Shown here piece by piece: positions 11,663 to 20,777 of a stretch of 64,000 nucleotides of DNA. Where the stretch lies: contig NZ_CP122954.1 of the NCBI RefSeq assembly GCF_030323545.1, positions 1,364,001-1,428,000 on the forward strand. Direction: 5' to 3'. Under the pieces are notes generated by a model, which worked only from the letters and a program-made list of their open reading frames with translations, had not been told where the DNA came from and ran no database searches. This DNA is from Helicobacter pylori (GTDB lineage: Bacteria > Campylobacterota > Campylobacteria > Campylobacterales > Helicobacteraceae). The position numbers were made by a program, and so were the translations under genes. Positions within the stretch are counted from its first letter, which is position 1, and each line of letters begins with the position of its first letter.

Positions 11663-12244
11663 CTACTTGAAAAAAGCCAATTGCTCTAAAATCAATTCTT
11701 CTTTATTTTTAAAAACAAATTTAAAAAGGATCTTATAGCGTCCTATTTTATCGCTCTCTGACAAATCAAATTTTAAAGGCTCGCATGCGATCTTACAATC
11801 AAGCGTTCCTAACAATCTGGGCTGTGATGGGCTGGGATAAAACGCTAAATACACTTGAATATTTGGCGCATCTAAAGCGGGTTTGAGCGGTTGCAATTGT
11901 GCATAAAGCGTGTTGGATTTTTCCAGAATCAAAGCGTTTTTTAAAAGGTTTTCTTGGAGTTTTTTATCCCCATGCGTGCCTTTAGAAAAATAGGGCAAAA
12001 TGGGGGTTTTAGGGCTTTCGGCAAGAGGCTTTAAACCCACTAAAAAACGATAATTAGACTTAAAGTTTTCATAAGTTTTAAGCATAGCGTTAAAGTTTAA
12101 ATCCACTTCGTTATGACCCTTAAAATACACTAAATCGTTTTTAGGCGAATTTTTTAGGGCAAACACCACCAAAAACACCACGATCCCAAGCCCAAGAATG
12201 AGCACGCTCATGATCCCTAAAGGCCAAAAGTTTTTTTCTTTCAT
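11663..12244 (-). CDS. FixH/CcoH-like membrane protein
   Basis: 193 aa with a single N-terminal membrane anchor (KNFWPLGIMSVLILGLGIVV) followed by a periplasmic domain. The FWP-helix-N-x-YxxxxEVDxNFN pattern at the start is the mark of FixH, a factor associated with cbb3 oxidase assembly or copper supply. The position at the end of the ccoNOQP cluster supports that. The rest of the periplasmic part diverges from classic FixH and is longer. HP0150 by order. Confidence 0.7.
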   Translation of the reverse strand: MKEKNFWPLGIMSVLILGLGIVVFLVVFALKNSPKNDLVYFKGHNEVDLNFNAMLKTYENFKSNYRFLVGLKPLAESPKTPILPYFSKGTHGDKKLQENLLKNALILEKSNTLYAQLQPLKPALDAPNIQVYLAFYPSPSQPRLLGTLDCKIACEPLKFDLSESDKIGRYKILFKFVFKNKEELILEQLAFFK

Positions 12245-12256
12245 TAATTTTCCCTC

Positions 12257-12841
12257 TTAAGATTTTTTAAAAAAATAAAGCCCCAAAAACGCGCCCAAAA
12301 GCGTCAATAACAAAATATAAATGATCACCTTTACAAAAGTTACTCCCTTAGGAGCGTTAAAATTCTGCGCGATATTCACATGATATTTTTCCGCTAAAGC
12401 ATCTACTGCGACCGAATAGCCGTTAATGAGCATGGCTGAAATCCTTTGGGGCGTGTATTCTTTAGCGTTTGTGGGGAGTAAGGGAGCGATTTTTTCAAAA
12501 AAGATTTTATCAGTGTCTAGCAAATCTTTAGGGTTAGCCACTAATTCTATTTTTTGAGCGTCATGGTAGAAAAAGAATACCACAAAAGGGGGTTTGAGCT
12601 GTTTTAAAAAGCCCTCTTGATACTTTTGGCGTTCCTTTTTGAGTGCCAAAGCGATAGGATTTTTTTCAAAATCCGTCATATCAATCACAAAACGCACGCC
12701 TGTTTTAAGATAAAGCTCTTTAGAAACGCCCTCTACAAACGCAACGCTTTTTTCTACCAAACGCCCCTTAGAATTATTCAAAACATAATCATTAGCCCCC
12801 AAACAACAAACAAAGGCTATTACAAGCCATAAGATCCTCAT
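12257..12841 (-). CDS. TPM-domain-like membrane protein of the cbb3 cluster
   Basis: 194 aa: signal peptide (MRILWLVIAFVCCLGANDYV), a periplasmic domain similar to the TPM (Thermosynechococcus-Psb32-MOLO1) fold, and a C-terminal membrane helix (VIIYILLLTLLGAFLGLYFF). TPM proteins assist assembly or repair of membrane complexes. Its ATG overlaps the TGA of a 35-codon ORF (ATGA) and has no Shine-Dalgarno of its own, so translation must be coupled to that small ORF. HP0149 by order. Confidence 0.75.
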   Translation of the reverse strand: MRILWLVIAFVCCLGANDYVLNNSKGRLVEKSVAFVEGVSKELYLKTGVRFVIDMTDFEKNPIALALKKERQKYQEGFLKQLKPPFVVFFFYHDAQKIELVANPKDLLDTDKIFFEKIAPLLPTNAKEYTPQRISAMLINGYSVAVDALAEKYHVNIAQNFNAPKGVTFVKVIIYILLLTLLGAFLGLYFFKKS

Positions 12842-12945
12842 GTGCTAAACAAAAACAAGTTAGGCACAAAAGAAATAACAATCGTCATTAAAATGGTCGC
12901 TACTACCATTAAGGCTAAAATTTTTTCTAAAGTGGTGAATTTCAT
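12838..12945 (-). CDS. 35-aa single-helix membrane protein in the cbb3 operon
   Basis: A 35-codon ORF (MKFTTLEKILALMVVATILM..., ending LFLFST) fills the gap between the DUF4006 gene and the TPM-like gene. It starts with ATGA overlapping the DUF4006 stop and ends with ATGA overlapping the next start. AAGGGAG sits six bases before its ATG. Nearly the whole product is one membrane helix. The perfect double coupling and the strong ribosome site argue that it is expressed; without it the next gene would have no ribosome entry. I do not recognise a family. Confidence 0.75.
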   Translation of the reverse strand: MKFTTLEKILALMVVATILMTIVISFVPNLFLFST

Positions 12946-13148
12946 TTTTTACTCCCTTGATTGATCAATTCATAATTAGCCCGGTTTTGGGTGCTTTTTG
13001 TCTCTAAAGCGTTAATATCCTTATAGCGGTAATAATTGGTGGCTTGCTCTTTTTGGATATGGATCGCTTTGAATGTAAAAAAAACGGCCACACACAACAA
13101 GATAACCACAATCAGTAAATTCCCTGCTAATCCGTTTAAAAATTTCAT
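12942..13148 (-). CDS. DUF4006 small membrane protein
   Basis: 68 aa with one N-terminal membrane helix (LAGNLLIVVILLCVAVFFTFKAI) and a hydrophilic tail. A DUF4006 protein follows ccoP in Campylobacter and Helicobacter, so it is presumably part of, or an assembly helper for, the cbb3 oxidase. AAAGGA precedes the ATG. Ten bases separate it from ccoP. HP0148 by order. Confidence 0.85.
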   Translation of the reverse strand: MKFLNGLAGNLLIVVILLCVAVFFTFKAIHIQKEQATNYYRYKDINALETKSTQNRANYELINQGSKK

Positions 13149-13158
13149 CTCTTTTCCT

Positions 13159-14037
13159 TTAATCTTCTAAGGGTTTTAGCGATTGGATAAATTCGGCTAA
13201 CGCTTTAACTTGCAAATCGCTAAAGTTTTTATACTTGAATGATGGCATATGCCCTATATTGCCCTTTTTGCCATGCGTTAAGATATTTCTCAAAAAATTC
13301 TCTGTGCCGTAAGCGGTCAAATCGGCCGCAAACACTTGATTTTCTTGCAATCCCTTACCATCATTGCCATGACAGCCTGTGCAACCCATGCTTTCAAACA
13401 GCTCCTTACCTTTATCAATGAGTTGAGGGTTTTTGGTTTTTTTAACACTAGAAATTTCTGCCATCACATAGCTCGCAATCGCTTTAGCGTCTTTTTCGTC
13501 CAATTCCATAGCGGGCATTTCCCCAGCGAGATAATCCATGCCTTTAGAGCCATGCTTAATGGTGTCCATAATGCCCTCTTCTTTACCCCAGTGCACCAGA
13601 TTTTGAGCGCTCCCATGCAAGCCCTCAGCGGTGATGCCATGGCATTGCGAACAATGGACTAAAAAGATGCCTTGACCCATATCCACCAATTCCTTTTGAC
13701 CCAAATGCTTCCATTTGGCTTCAAATTTTTGGTTGTGCGCTTTAACCTCTTCGTTGTATTGCCCGATTTGAGAAAAGCTATTCAGCGGATACCCAAAGAA
13801 AAAATACCAAAAAGCCCACACAATCGTGCACATAAAGCTTGCGATCCAACCTACAGGCACATTATTGGCAAACTCCCCTATCCCATCAATCAAATGCCCA
13901 TTTTCCATGAGCTCACCTTGAGATTTGCTGTCGCGCATTTCTTTAATGAGCGAACTGGATTCATAGATGGTTAAAACTAAAATCACAAGCGCTGCAATCA
14001 AGCCAAAAACATTTATATGGTCGTTTAAAAAATCCAT
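13159..14037 (-). CDS. ccoP: Cytochrome c oxidase cbb3-type, diheme subunit CcoP
   Basis: 292 aa, membrane-anchored diheme cytochrome c. Two membrane segments lie in the first ~90 residues, then two haem-c sites: CSQCH and CTGCH, each followed by a methionine ligand region (GEMPAMELDEKD and IGHMPSFKYK). It passes electrons from cytochrome c-553 to CcoO/CcoN. ccoQ ends one base upstream, so the operon is tight. HP0147 by order. Confidence 0.97.
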   Translation of the reverse strand: MDFLNDHINVFGLIAALVILVLTIYESSSLIKEMRDSKSQGELMENGHLIDGIGEFANNVPVGWIASFMCTIVWAFWYFFFGYPLNSFSQIGQYNEEVKAHNQKFEAKWKHLGQKELVDMGQGIFLVHCSQCHGITAEGLHGSAQNLVHWGKEEGIMDTIKHGSKGMDYLAGEMPAMELDEKDAKAIASYVMAEISSVKKTKNPQLIDKGKELFESMGCTGCHGNDGKGLQENQVFAADLTAYGTENFLRNILTHGKKGNIGHMPSFKYKNFSDLQVKALAEFIQSLKPLED

Positions 14038-14038
14038 T

Positions 14039-14260
14039 TCAACTTTCCTTTATGCCCTTATCATGAACTTCTTTATGGCGTGGTTCAATCAACTCATCTT
14101 CTAAAGCATCATTTAACGCTAAATACCCGTATCGCTCATAATCCACGACACCCTTTTTTTGCTTTCTATACATGCTAAAAATATAAGCGTACAAAAAGAG
14201 CGTAAAAAGAATGGTGAAAAACGCATACGCAAAACCTCTCAAACTTTCTAAATCCATCAT
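14039..14260 (-). CDS. ccoQ: cbb3 oxidase small subunit CcoQ
   Basis: 73 aa, one membrane helix (FAYAFFTILFTLFLYAYIFSMYR) with a KQKKGVVDYERYG tail, the usual CcoQ look. It stabilises the oxidase complex. Seven bases follow ccoO and one base precedes ccoP. HP0146 by order. Confidence 0.9.
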   Translation of the reverse strand: MMDLESLRGFAYAFFTILFTLFLYAYIFSMYRKQKKGVVDYERYGYLALNDALEDELIEPRHKEVHDKGIKES

Positions 14261-14267
14261 TCACCCC

Positions 14268-14972
14268 TTATTTAGCGTTTTGATTGGCGTTGATCCTGGA
14301 ATTACCCAAGCTATTCAAATAAGCGATCAAAGCCACAATTTCTAACACTTCACCTCTCTCAATCGCTTCTAGCACCCTCTTGTCTTTCATATCAGCTGTG
14401 ATTTTTTTAGCTTCTTCTAAATAGGCTTTTTTCGCTTCTTCTACGCTCCCTAATTTCACGCCGTTTTCGGTGTCATAAGGCACGCCAAAAACCTTTTTTT
14501 GCGTCAAAGCTTCTGCATAAGCGGTGTCAAAGTCGCTCTTTTTGATGAATAAATGCTTATAAGCGGGCATGATGCTGTGCGGCACAACGCTTTTAGGATC
14601 AAACATGTGCTTTTCATGCCAATCGGTTGTGCGGTAATCCCCCACCCTGTGCAAATCAGGGCCAATCCTTTTAGAACCCCACAAAAATGGCCTGTCATAC
14701 GCATATTCCCCGCTCAAACTATATGCGCCGTATCGATCCACCTCAGCTTGGAAAGGGCGGATGAGTTGGGAATGGCAATGATAGCAACCTTCTTGGATAT
14801 AAATTTGCCTCCCCGCTGTCTCTAAAACCGTATAAGGCCGTAAGCCTTCAATCGGGCGAGCGGATTTAAAGAAGTTGGGCAAAATCTCCACCAAGCCCGC
14901 AATCGCAAACACAAAAATAAACGCAAGAGTGAAAAAGAACGGGTTTTTCTCTAAAAAACTAAACATTTCCAA
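14268..14972 (-). CDS. ccoO: cbb3 oxidase monoheme subunit CcoO
   Basis: 234 aa with an N-terminal membrane anchor and one haem-c site (YHCHSQLIRP with its CYHCH motif), followed by the typical DRPFLWGSKRIGPDLHRVG block. A long hydrophilic insertion near residues 165-200 carries the lysine-rich KKAYLEEAKK. Lies six bases after ccoN. HP0145 by order. Confidence 0.97.
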   Translation of the reverse strand: MEMFSFLEKNPFFFTLAFIFVFAIAGLVEILPNFFKSARPIEGLRPYTVLETAGRQIYIQEGCYHCHSQLIRPFQAEVDRYGAYSLSGEYAYDRPFLWGSKRIGPDLHRVGDYRTTDWHEKHMFDPKSVVPHSIMPAYKHLFIKKSDFDTAYAEALTQKKVFGVPYDTENGVKLGSVEEAKKAYLEEAKKITADMKDKRVLEAIERGEVLEIVALIAYLNSLGNSRINANQNAK

Positions 14973-14978
14973 CCTCCC

Positions 14979-16445
14979 CTATCTGGCCATAGGCGTGGCG
15001 TAATTGGGCTCACGCTCTAATTTTTTGCCTGCTGTGATTGTCATAAAAATATTGTAGGCAAAAATAATAAATCCGGTAAAATACATAAGACCCCCAACGC
15101 CTCTAATATTGTAATAAGGGATTAGCACCTTAACCGTGTCAATGAACTGGTAAGTGAGATTCCCATACTGATCCACATCCCTCCACATCATCCCTTGCGT
15201 GATCCCTGCAATCCACATGGACGAAAAGTAAAGCACAATCCCTAAAGTCATGATCCAAAATTGGAAATCCACAAGCCTGCCTGAATAAATCTCTCTTTTG
15301 AAAAGCCTAGGCGTCATGTGATACATGCTCGCAATCAAAGTGAAGCCTACCCACCCAAGCACGCCGTCATGCACATGCCCTATAATCCAATCGGTAAAAT
15401 GCGCTAATGCGTTCACGCTCTTAATGGCTTGAATAGAGCCTTCTAAAGTGGAAAGCATGTAGAAAGTTGAAGCTAAAACCAAGAATTTAATCAAAGGGCT
15501 TTCTTTGAGCTGGTGCCACTGGCCTCGCATCGTTAAAAGCATGTTAATGGCTGTCCCCCACGAAGGCAAGATCAACACCACTGAAAACACGCTAGAAAGG
15601 GTTTGCACCCAATCAGGCACGGTGGAATAAATCAAATGGTGCCCGCCCGCCCAAATATAAACAAACATCAAGCTCCAGAAAGAAAACAAAGTGAGTTTGT
15701 AAGAAAAGATAGGCTGGCCGCTCTCTTTAGGCAAGAAATAATAAATCGTGCCAATCACCCCACTCGTAAAGACAAAAGCGACCGCATTATGCCCCCACCA
15801 CCATTGAATGAGTGCATCATTACTGCCTGAATACATAGAAATAGAATGCCAAACACTCCCCATATTAGCGACAAAATAGGTGGGGACAGAAAGGTTATTG
15901 AAGATATACATCACCGCTATACCCACATAAGTAGCGATGTAATACCATAAAGACACATAAATGGTATTCTCTCTCCTAACGCTCATGCTCCCAAACATAT
16001 TAACCCCCCATAGCACCCATGCCACAACCACAACAATATCTAAAGGCCACATCAATTCAGCGTATTCTTTAGATTGAGTAAGACCAGCAAACAAGCTAAT
16101 AACCCCTAGAATTAAAAGAAGAATCCAGAGCCAAAAATGCAATAACCCTACAACTTTCAAAAAGGGGTGTTGGTGGTAAGTGATTTTAAGCACCCTTTGA
16201 CCGATATAATACCAACTTGCCCAAATCCCCCCAAGAGTGAATCCATAAATCACTGCATTGGTGTGTAAGGGGCGTAAGCGGCCAAAAATACCATACTCCC
16301 CTGCAATGTAATTCAAGTTAGGGAAAGACAATTCAAAGGCTAACACAATCCCTATTAACATGCCTATTATCCCAAAGCCAACCATCGCATAAAGAAACAA
16401 TTTGCTAATGGAATAATCATAACTCAAAGGCACATTTTCTTGCAT
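14979..16445 (-). CDS. ccoN: cbb3 oxidase catalytic subunit CcoN
   Basis: 488 aa, about twelve membrane helices, the haem-copper catalytic subunit that reduces oxygen with high affinity. Histidine ligands appear in LHTNAVIYG, WWGHNAVAF, GGHHLIYS and IIGHVHDGVLG, and the Tyr of the cbb3 active site lies in GTIYYFLPK. It heads the operon ccoNOQP-DUF4006-small ORF-TPM-FixH. This is the only terminal oxidase of H. pylori, so the operon is essential. HP0144 by order. Confidence 0.98.
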   Translation of the reverse strand: MQENVPLSYDYSISKLFLYAMVGFGIIGMLIGIVLAFELSFPNLNYIAGEYGIFGRLRPLHTNAVIYGFTLGGIWASWYYIGQRVLKITYHQHPFLKVVGLLHFWLWILLLILGVISLFAGLTQSKEYAELMWPLDIVVVVAWVLWGVNMFGSMSVRRENTIYVSLWYYIATYVGIAVMYIFNNLSVPTYFVANMGSVWHSISMYSGSNDALIQWWWGHNAVAFVFTSGVIGTIYYFLPKESGQPIFSYKLTLFSFWSLMFVYIWAGGHHLIYSTVPDWVQTLSSVFSVVLILPSWGTAINMLLTMRGQWHQLKESPLIKFLVLASTFYMLSTLEGSIQAIKSVNALAHFTDWIIGHVHDGVLGWVGFTLIASMYHMTPRLFKREIYSGRLVDFQFWIMTLGIVLYFSSMWIAGITQGMMWRDVDQYGNLTYQFIDTVKVLIPYYNIRGVGGLMYFTGFIIFAYNIFMTITAGKKLEREPNYATPMAR

Positions 16446-16487
16446 GCAATACTCCTATCTGTAGTAAATTCAACAAAGATAAACACA

Positions 16488-16493
16488 ATTATA
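16488..16493 (-). promoter_or_regulatory. -10 element TATAAT for the ccoNOQP operon
   Basis: Minus-strand TATAAT in TTTTATAATTG; the implied start near 16481 gives a leader of about 36 nt. The 169-bp divergent gap to the dicarboxylate transporter is AT-rich and holds no other clear element. Confidence 0.6.
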
Positions 16494-16614
16494 AAATTTT
16501 ATCTTTTTCAAAAAGCTTAATTTTTAATCTTTTTCTGTAACATTGTAATAACCTAATCCAATTTGAATAACATTTTTAAGCCAAACCACTACTATCTTTG
16601 GCTAAAGGCTAAAC

Positions 16615-18063
16615 ATGATTAAACCAATTTTTTCAATCCTTGCCCCTTTTTTTATCGCAACGCTGTTGTATTTTTTAGGCGCACCGGATGGGTTAAACCC
16701 TAACGCATGGCTTTATTTTTGTATTTTCATAGGCATGATTATAGGGCTAGTTTTAGAGCCGGTGCCACCAGGTTTAGTGGCATTGAGCGCGTTAGTGTTG
16801 TGCGTGGCGTTAAAAATTGGAGCGAGTGATAAAGTAGCGAGCGCTAATAAGGCTATTTCGTGGGGTTTGAGCGGGTATGCGAATAAAACGGTGTGGCTTG
16901 TGTTTGTCGCTTTTATTTTGGGTTTAGGGTATGAAAAAAGCTTGTTAGGGAAACGGATCGCTCTTTTACTGATTAGGTTTTTAGGGCAAACCCCTTTAGG
17001 TTTAGGCTATGCGATTGGTTTGAGCGAATTGTGTCTAGCCCCCTTTATCCCTAGCAATTCCGCTAGAAGTGGGGGCATACTCTATCCAATCGTTTCTTCT
17101 ATCCCGCCTTTAATGGGTTCGACTCCAAATAATAACCCTGACAAAATCGGCGCGTATTTGATGTGGGTCGCTTTGGCTTCAACTTGCATCACTTCGTCCA
17201 TGTTTTTAACCGCGCTCGCTCCTAACCCCCTAGCAATGGAAATTGCTGCCAAAATGGGGGTGAATGAAATCTCATGGTTTTCGTGGTTTTTAGCGTTCTT
17301 GCCTTGTGGGGTGGTTTTGATCTTGCTTGTGCCTTTATTAGCGTATAAAACCTGCAAACCCACCTTAAAAGGCTCAAAAGAAGTGAGTTTGTGGGCTAAA
17401 AAAGAATTAGAGGGCATGGGGAGGTTTTCTTTAAAAGAAATTTTAATGCTCAGTCTCACTTTACTAGCTTTATTGGGTTGGATTTTTGGCAAACCTTTAG
17501 GCTTGCATGCGAGCGCGACGGCTTTGATCGTCATGGTTTTAATGGCGTTTTGTAAGATTGTAAGCTATGAAGACATCATCAAAAACAAGAGCGTGTTCAA
17601 CATTTTTTTATTGCTTGGATCGCTGCTCACGATGGCTGGCGGGCTTAAAAATGTGGGTTTTTTAAATTTTATCGGCAATGCGGCTCAAAATTTTTTAGAG
17701 CATGCCAACTTGGATCCGTTAATAGCGGTATTATTTATTGTAGCCCTCTTTTATCTGTCGCACTATTTTTTCGCTAGCATCACCGCCCATGTGAGCGCGT
17801 TATTCGCGCTTTTTGTAGGGATTGGTTCACACCTTCAAGGGGTCAATTTGCAAGAACTAAGCTTGTTTTTAATGCTTTCTTTAGGGATTATGGGGATTTT
17901 AACCCCCTATGGCACAGGCCCATCCACCATTTATTACGGGAGCGGGTATATTCAAAGTAAAGATTTTTGGAAATGGGGGTTTATTTTTGGCTTTTTGTAT
18001 TTAATCGTGTTTTTAAGCGTGTGCGTGCCTTGGGTCAAATTCATCGCTTATAGGTGGTTGTAG
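16615..18063 (+). CDS. DASS-family dicarboxylate (2-oxoglutarate/malate type) transporter
   Basis: 482 aa, about twelve membrane helices, of the divalent anion:sodium symporter family. The two substrate/sodium motifs are visible: IPSNSARSGGILYPIV and the C-terminal LTPYGTGPSTIYYGSGYI, in mirrored positions of the inverted-repeat fold. Related proteins were annotated as 2-oxoglutarate/malate translocators; actual substrate here is inferred. Directly followed by mutY with no gap. HP0143 by order. Confidence 0.9.
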   Translation: MIKPIFSILAPFFIATLLYFLGAPDGLNPNAWLYFCIFIGMIIGLVLEPVPPGLVALSALVLCVALKIGASDKVASANKAISWGLSGYANKTVWLVFVAFILGLGYEKSLLGKRIALLLIRFLGQTPLGLGYAIGLSELCLAPFIPSNSARSGGILYPIVSSIPPLMGSTPNNNPDKIGAYLMWVALASTCITSSMFLTALAPNPLAMEIAAKMGVNEISWFSWFLAFLPCGVVLILLVPLLAYKTCKPTLKGSKEVSLWAKKELEGMGRFSLKEILMLSLTLLALLGWIFGKPLGLHASATALIVMVLMAFCKIVSYEDIIKNKSVFNIFLLLGSLLTMAGGLKNVGFLNFIGNAAQNFLEHANLDPLIAVLFIVALFYLSHYFFASITAHVSALFALFVGIGSHLQGVNLQELSLFLMLSLGIMGILTPYGTGPSTIYYGSGYIQSKDFWKWGFIFGFLYLIVFLSVCVPWVKFIAYRWL

Positions 18064-19050
18064 TTGGAAACTTTACACAACGCCCTTTTAAAATGGTATG
18101 AAGAATGTGGGCGCAAAGGTTTACCTTTTAGGAATTTAAAGGGCATTAACGCTCCTTATGAAGTCTATATCAGCGAAGTGATGAGCCAACAAACCCAAAT
18201 CAACACGGTAGTTGAGCGTTTTTATTCCCCTTTTTTAGAAGCTTTCCCCACTTTAAAAGACTTAGCGAACGCTCAATTAGAAGAGGTTTTATTGCTCTGG
18301 CGAGGGCTTGGTTATTATTCAAGGGCTAAAAATTTAAAAAAAAGCGCTGAAATTTGCGTGAAAGAACATAACTCACAATTACCCAATGACTATCAAAGCC
18401 TGTTAAAACTCCCTGGGATTGGTGCATACACGGCTAATGCGATCTTGTGTTTTGGTTTTAGGGAAAAAACCGCATGCGTGGACGCTAATATCAAGCGCGT
18501 GCTTTTAAGGCTTTTTGGTTTAGATCCTAATACCCACGCTAAAGACTTACAAATTAAGGCGAATGACTTTCTTAATCCTAATGAAAGCTTTAATCATAAC
18601 CAAGCCCTAATTGATCTAGGGGCTTTAATCTGCTCCCCTAAACCCAAATGCACGATTTGCCCTTTCAATCCTTATTGTTTAGGTAAAAACCACCTAGAAA
18701 AACACACGCTTAAGAAAAAACAAGAGATCATTCAAGAAGAGCGTTACTTGGGCGTTGTGATTAAAAATAATCAAATCGCTTTAGAAAAAATAGAGCAAAA
18801 ACTCTATTTGGGGATGCACCATTTCCCTGACTTAAAAGAAAATTTAGAATGCAAACTCCCCTTTTTAGGCGCGATCAAACACAGCCACACTAAATTCAAG
18901 CTCAATTTAAACCTCTATTCAGCTGCAATAAAGGATTTAAAAAACCCTGTTCGTTTTTATAGCCTTAAAGACTTAGAAACTTTACCCATAAGCTCTATGA
19001 CGCTTAAAATCTTGAATTTTTTAAAACAAAAAAATTTATTTGGGGGTTAA
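18064..19050 (+). CDS. mutY: A/G-specific adenine glycosylase MutY
   Basis: Removes adenine opposite 8-oxoguanine. 328 aa: HhH-GPD glycosylase core (LLKLPGIGAYTANAILCFGF, then the catalytic Asp region TACVDANIKRVL), the 4Fe-4S loop with cysteines spaced C-x6-C-x2-C-x5-C (CSPKPKCTICPFNPYC), and a C-terminal NUDIX-like domain ending near residue 320. The start is a TTG directly after the TAG of the transporter gene, so translation is coupled. HP0142 by order. Confidence 0.95.
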   Translation: METLHNALLKWYEECGRKGLPFRNLKGINAPYEVYISEVMSQQTQINTVVERFYSPFLEAFPTLKDLANAQLEEVLLLWRGLGYYSRAKNLKKSAEICVKEHNSQLPNDYQSLLKLPGIGAYTANAILCFGFREKTACVDANIKRVLLRLFGLDPNTHAKDLQIKANDFLNPNESFNHNQALIDLGALICSPKPKCTICPFNPYCLGKNHLEKHTLKKKQEIIQEERYLGVVIKNNQIALEKIEQKLYLGMHHFPDLKENLECKLPFLGAIKHSHTKFKLNLNLYSAAIKDLKNPVRFYSLKDLETLPISSMTLKILNFLKQKNLFGG

Positions 19051-19073
19051 ACCCTTCCAAATCTAAAATGGCT

Positions 19074-20729
19074 CTACTTTATCGCAGGCACCACTTCAGG
19101 GATCAAATACGCAATCGCGCTGATCACGACTCCCATAATCGCTACAAAAATAAGCGAGTATTTAACCGTGAATTTGAATAAATCGCTCTCTTTCCCGGCT
19201 AACCCCACTGCCGCGCAAGCGATAGCGATGCTTTGAGGGCTTATCATTTTGCCCAAAGTGCCACCCACGGTATTAGCCGTTAGGGTTAAAACCTCAGGGA
19301 GGTGCAATCGTTGGGCGGTGAGTTGCTGTAAAGAGCCAAATAAAAGATTAGAACTCGTATCGCTCCCGGTTAAAAACACGCCTACCCATCCGATCAAGGG
19401 CGAGAAAAAAGTAAAAGCCAGACCCGTATGGGTGAGCGCTAAGGCTAGAGTGGAAGAAATCCCGCTGTAATTAGACACATAGGCAAAGCTTAAGACTAAA
19501 CCAATGGTGAGAATGGGGTAACGCATTTCTTTTAAAGTCTCGCCAAAGACGCTCAGCGCATCGCTCACTCGCACCCTTAAAACGAGCATGCTAACAAGAG
19601 CGGCCAAAAAAATGGAAGTGCCAACCGTGTTGATTAAGAAAAATTTAAACACCACCGGAAAACTCACGCTTTGATTGGCTTCTACAAAAGGTGGGCTTTT
19701 AAAGATGTGGTTACTGATGTTATTGAATTCAAAATAAAAATTAGAAAAAGCTAACAAGCCGTCTTTTTCAAATAAAGCTTTAAAAAAAGGCTGTATCCAT
19801 AACACAATCACTAAAACCAAAATCACAAAAGGAGACCAAGCGACATAAACCTTACAAATATGATGGTTACTCTTAGTGAATGAGGCCGCTTTGCCGTCGC
19901 TTCTAAAAATCACTTTAGGCTGCCAGAATTTCAAAAAGAGCGCTGTTGCAACGAGTGAAACAAGGGCTGAAATAATACCGGGCAATTCTGGCCCTAAATA
20001 ATTAGAGCTTAAAAATTGCGCGCCAGCGAAAGAAAAAGCCGCGATAAAAACGGCCGGAAAAGTCTCTTTAATCCCCTTAAAGCCATCCATTAAAAACACA
20101 ATGAAAAACGGCACTAACAAGCTCACAAAAAAGAGGATTTTACCCGTCATGGCTGAAATTAAAATCGCTGGCACCCCTACCGCGCTCGCCATAGCGCTTA
20201 TAGGGATACCCACTGCGCCAAAAGCTACAGGAGCGGTGTTAGCGATTAGGCACAATCCGGCAGAATATAAGGGGCTTAACCCTAAGCCCACTAAAATCGC
20301 CGCTGTTATAGCAATAGGCCCTCCAAAACCGATCGCTCCTTCTAAAAACGAGCCAAAACAAAAGCCAATCAAAATCACTAAAATCCGGTGATCTAAAGTG
20401 ATGGATTGGACGCTTTCTTTTAAAATTTCAAAATAGCCGGATTTAACGCTGAGTTTGTATAAAAAAATCGCCGCAATGATGATCCATGCGATCGGCCATA
20501 AGCCATAGAGGAAGCCATAAAGAAAGCTTGATCCCACCATGCTAACAGGCATTTTATACACTAAAACCACAATAATGGCTGATAAGGCCACGCTCAAAAA
20601 GGCCGCTGTATAACCTTTGAGTTTAAAAACCATTAAAGATAAGAAAAATAACAAAATCGGCAATAAAGCTACAAGAGCGCTCAGCCAAATATTACCCAAA
20701 GGGTCATAAATTTGATGAAATTCTGACAC
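19074..20729 (-). CDS. lctP: L-lactate permease (second tandem copy)
   Basis: 551 aa LctP-family proton/lactate symporter, about twelve or more membrane helices. Family signatures include the GSFLEGAIGFGGPIAITAAIL block and LTGSDTSSNLLFGSLQ, LGKMISPQSIAIACAAVGL near the C terminus. It lies 48 bp downstream of a paralogue on the same strand. Both permeases are divergent from lutABC, which oxidises the imported lactate. HP0141 by order. Confidence 0.95.
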   Translation of the reverse strand: MSEFHQIYDPLGNIWLSALVALLPILLFFLSLMVFKLKGYTAAFLSVALSAIIVVLVYKMPVSMVGSSFLYGFLYGLWPIAWIIIAAIFLYKLSVKSGYFEILKESVQSITLDHRILVILIGFCFGSFLEGAIGFGGPIAITAAILVGLGLSPLYSAGLCLIANTAPVAFGAVGIPISAMASAVGVPAILISAMTGKILFFVSLLVPFFIVFLMDGFKGIKETFPAVFIAAFSFAGAQFLSSNYLGPELPGIISALVSLVATALFLKFWQPKVIFRSDGKAASFTKSNHHICKVYVAWSPFVILVLVIVLWIQPFFKALFEKDGLLAFSNFYFEFNNISNHIFKSPPFVEANQSVSFPVVFKFFLINTVGTSIFLAALVSMLVLRVRVSDALSVFGETLKEMRYPILTIGLVLSFAYVSNYSGISSTLALALTHTGLAFTFFSPLIGWVGVFLTGSDTSSNLLFGSLQQLTAQRLHLPEVLTLTANTVGGTLGKMISPQSIAIACAAVGLAGKESDLFKFTVKYSLIFVAIMGVVISAIAYLIPEVVPAIK

Positions 20730-20777
20730 TAAAAATCCCTTTAAAAAATATTCTCTTACTCCCCCAAACCCCCTCCA

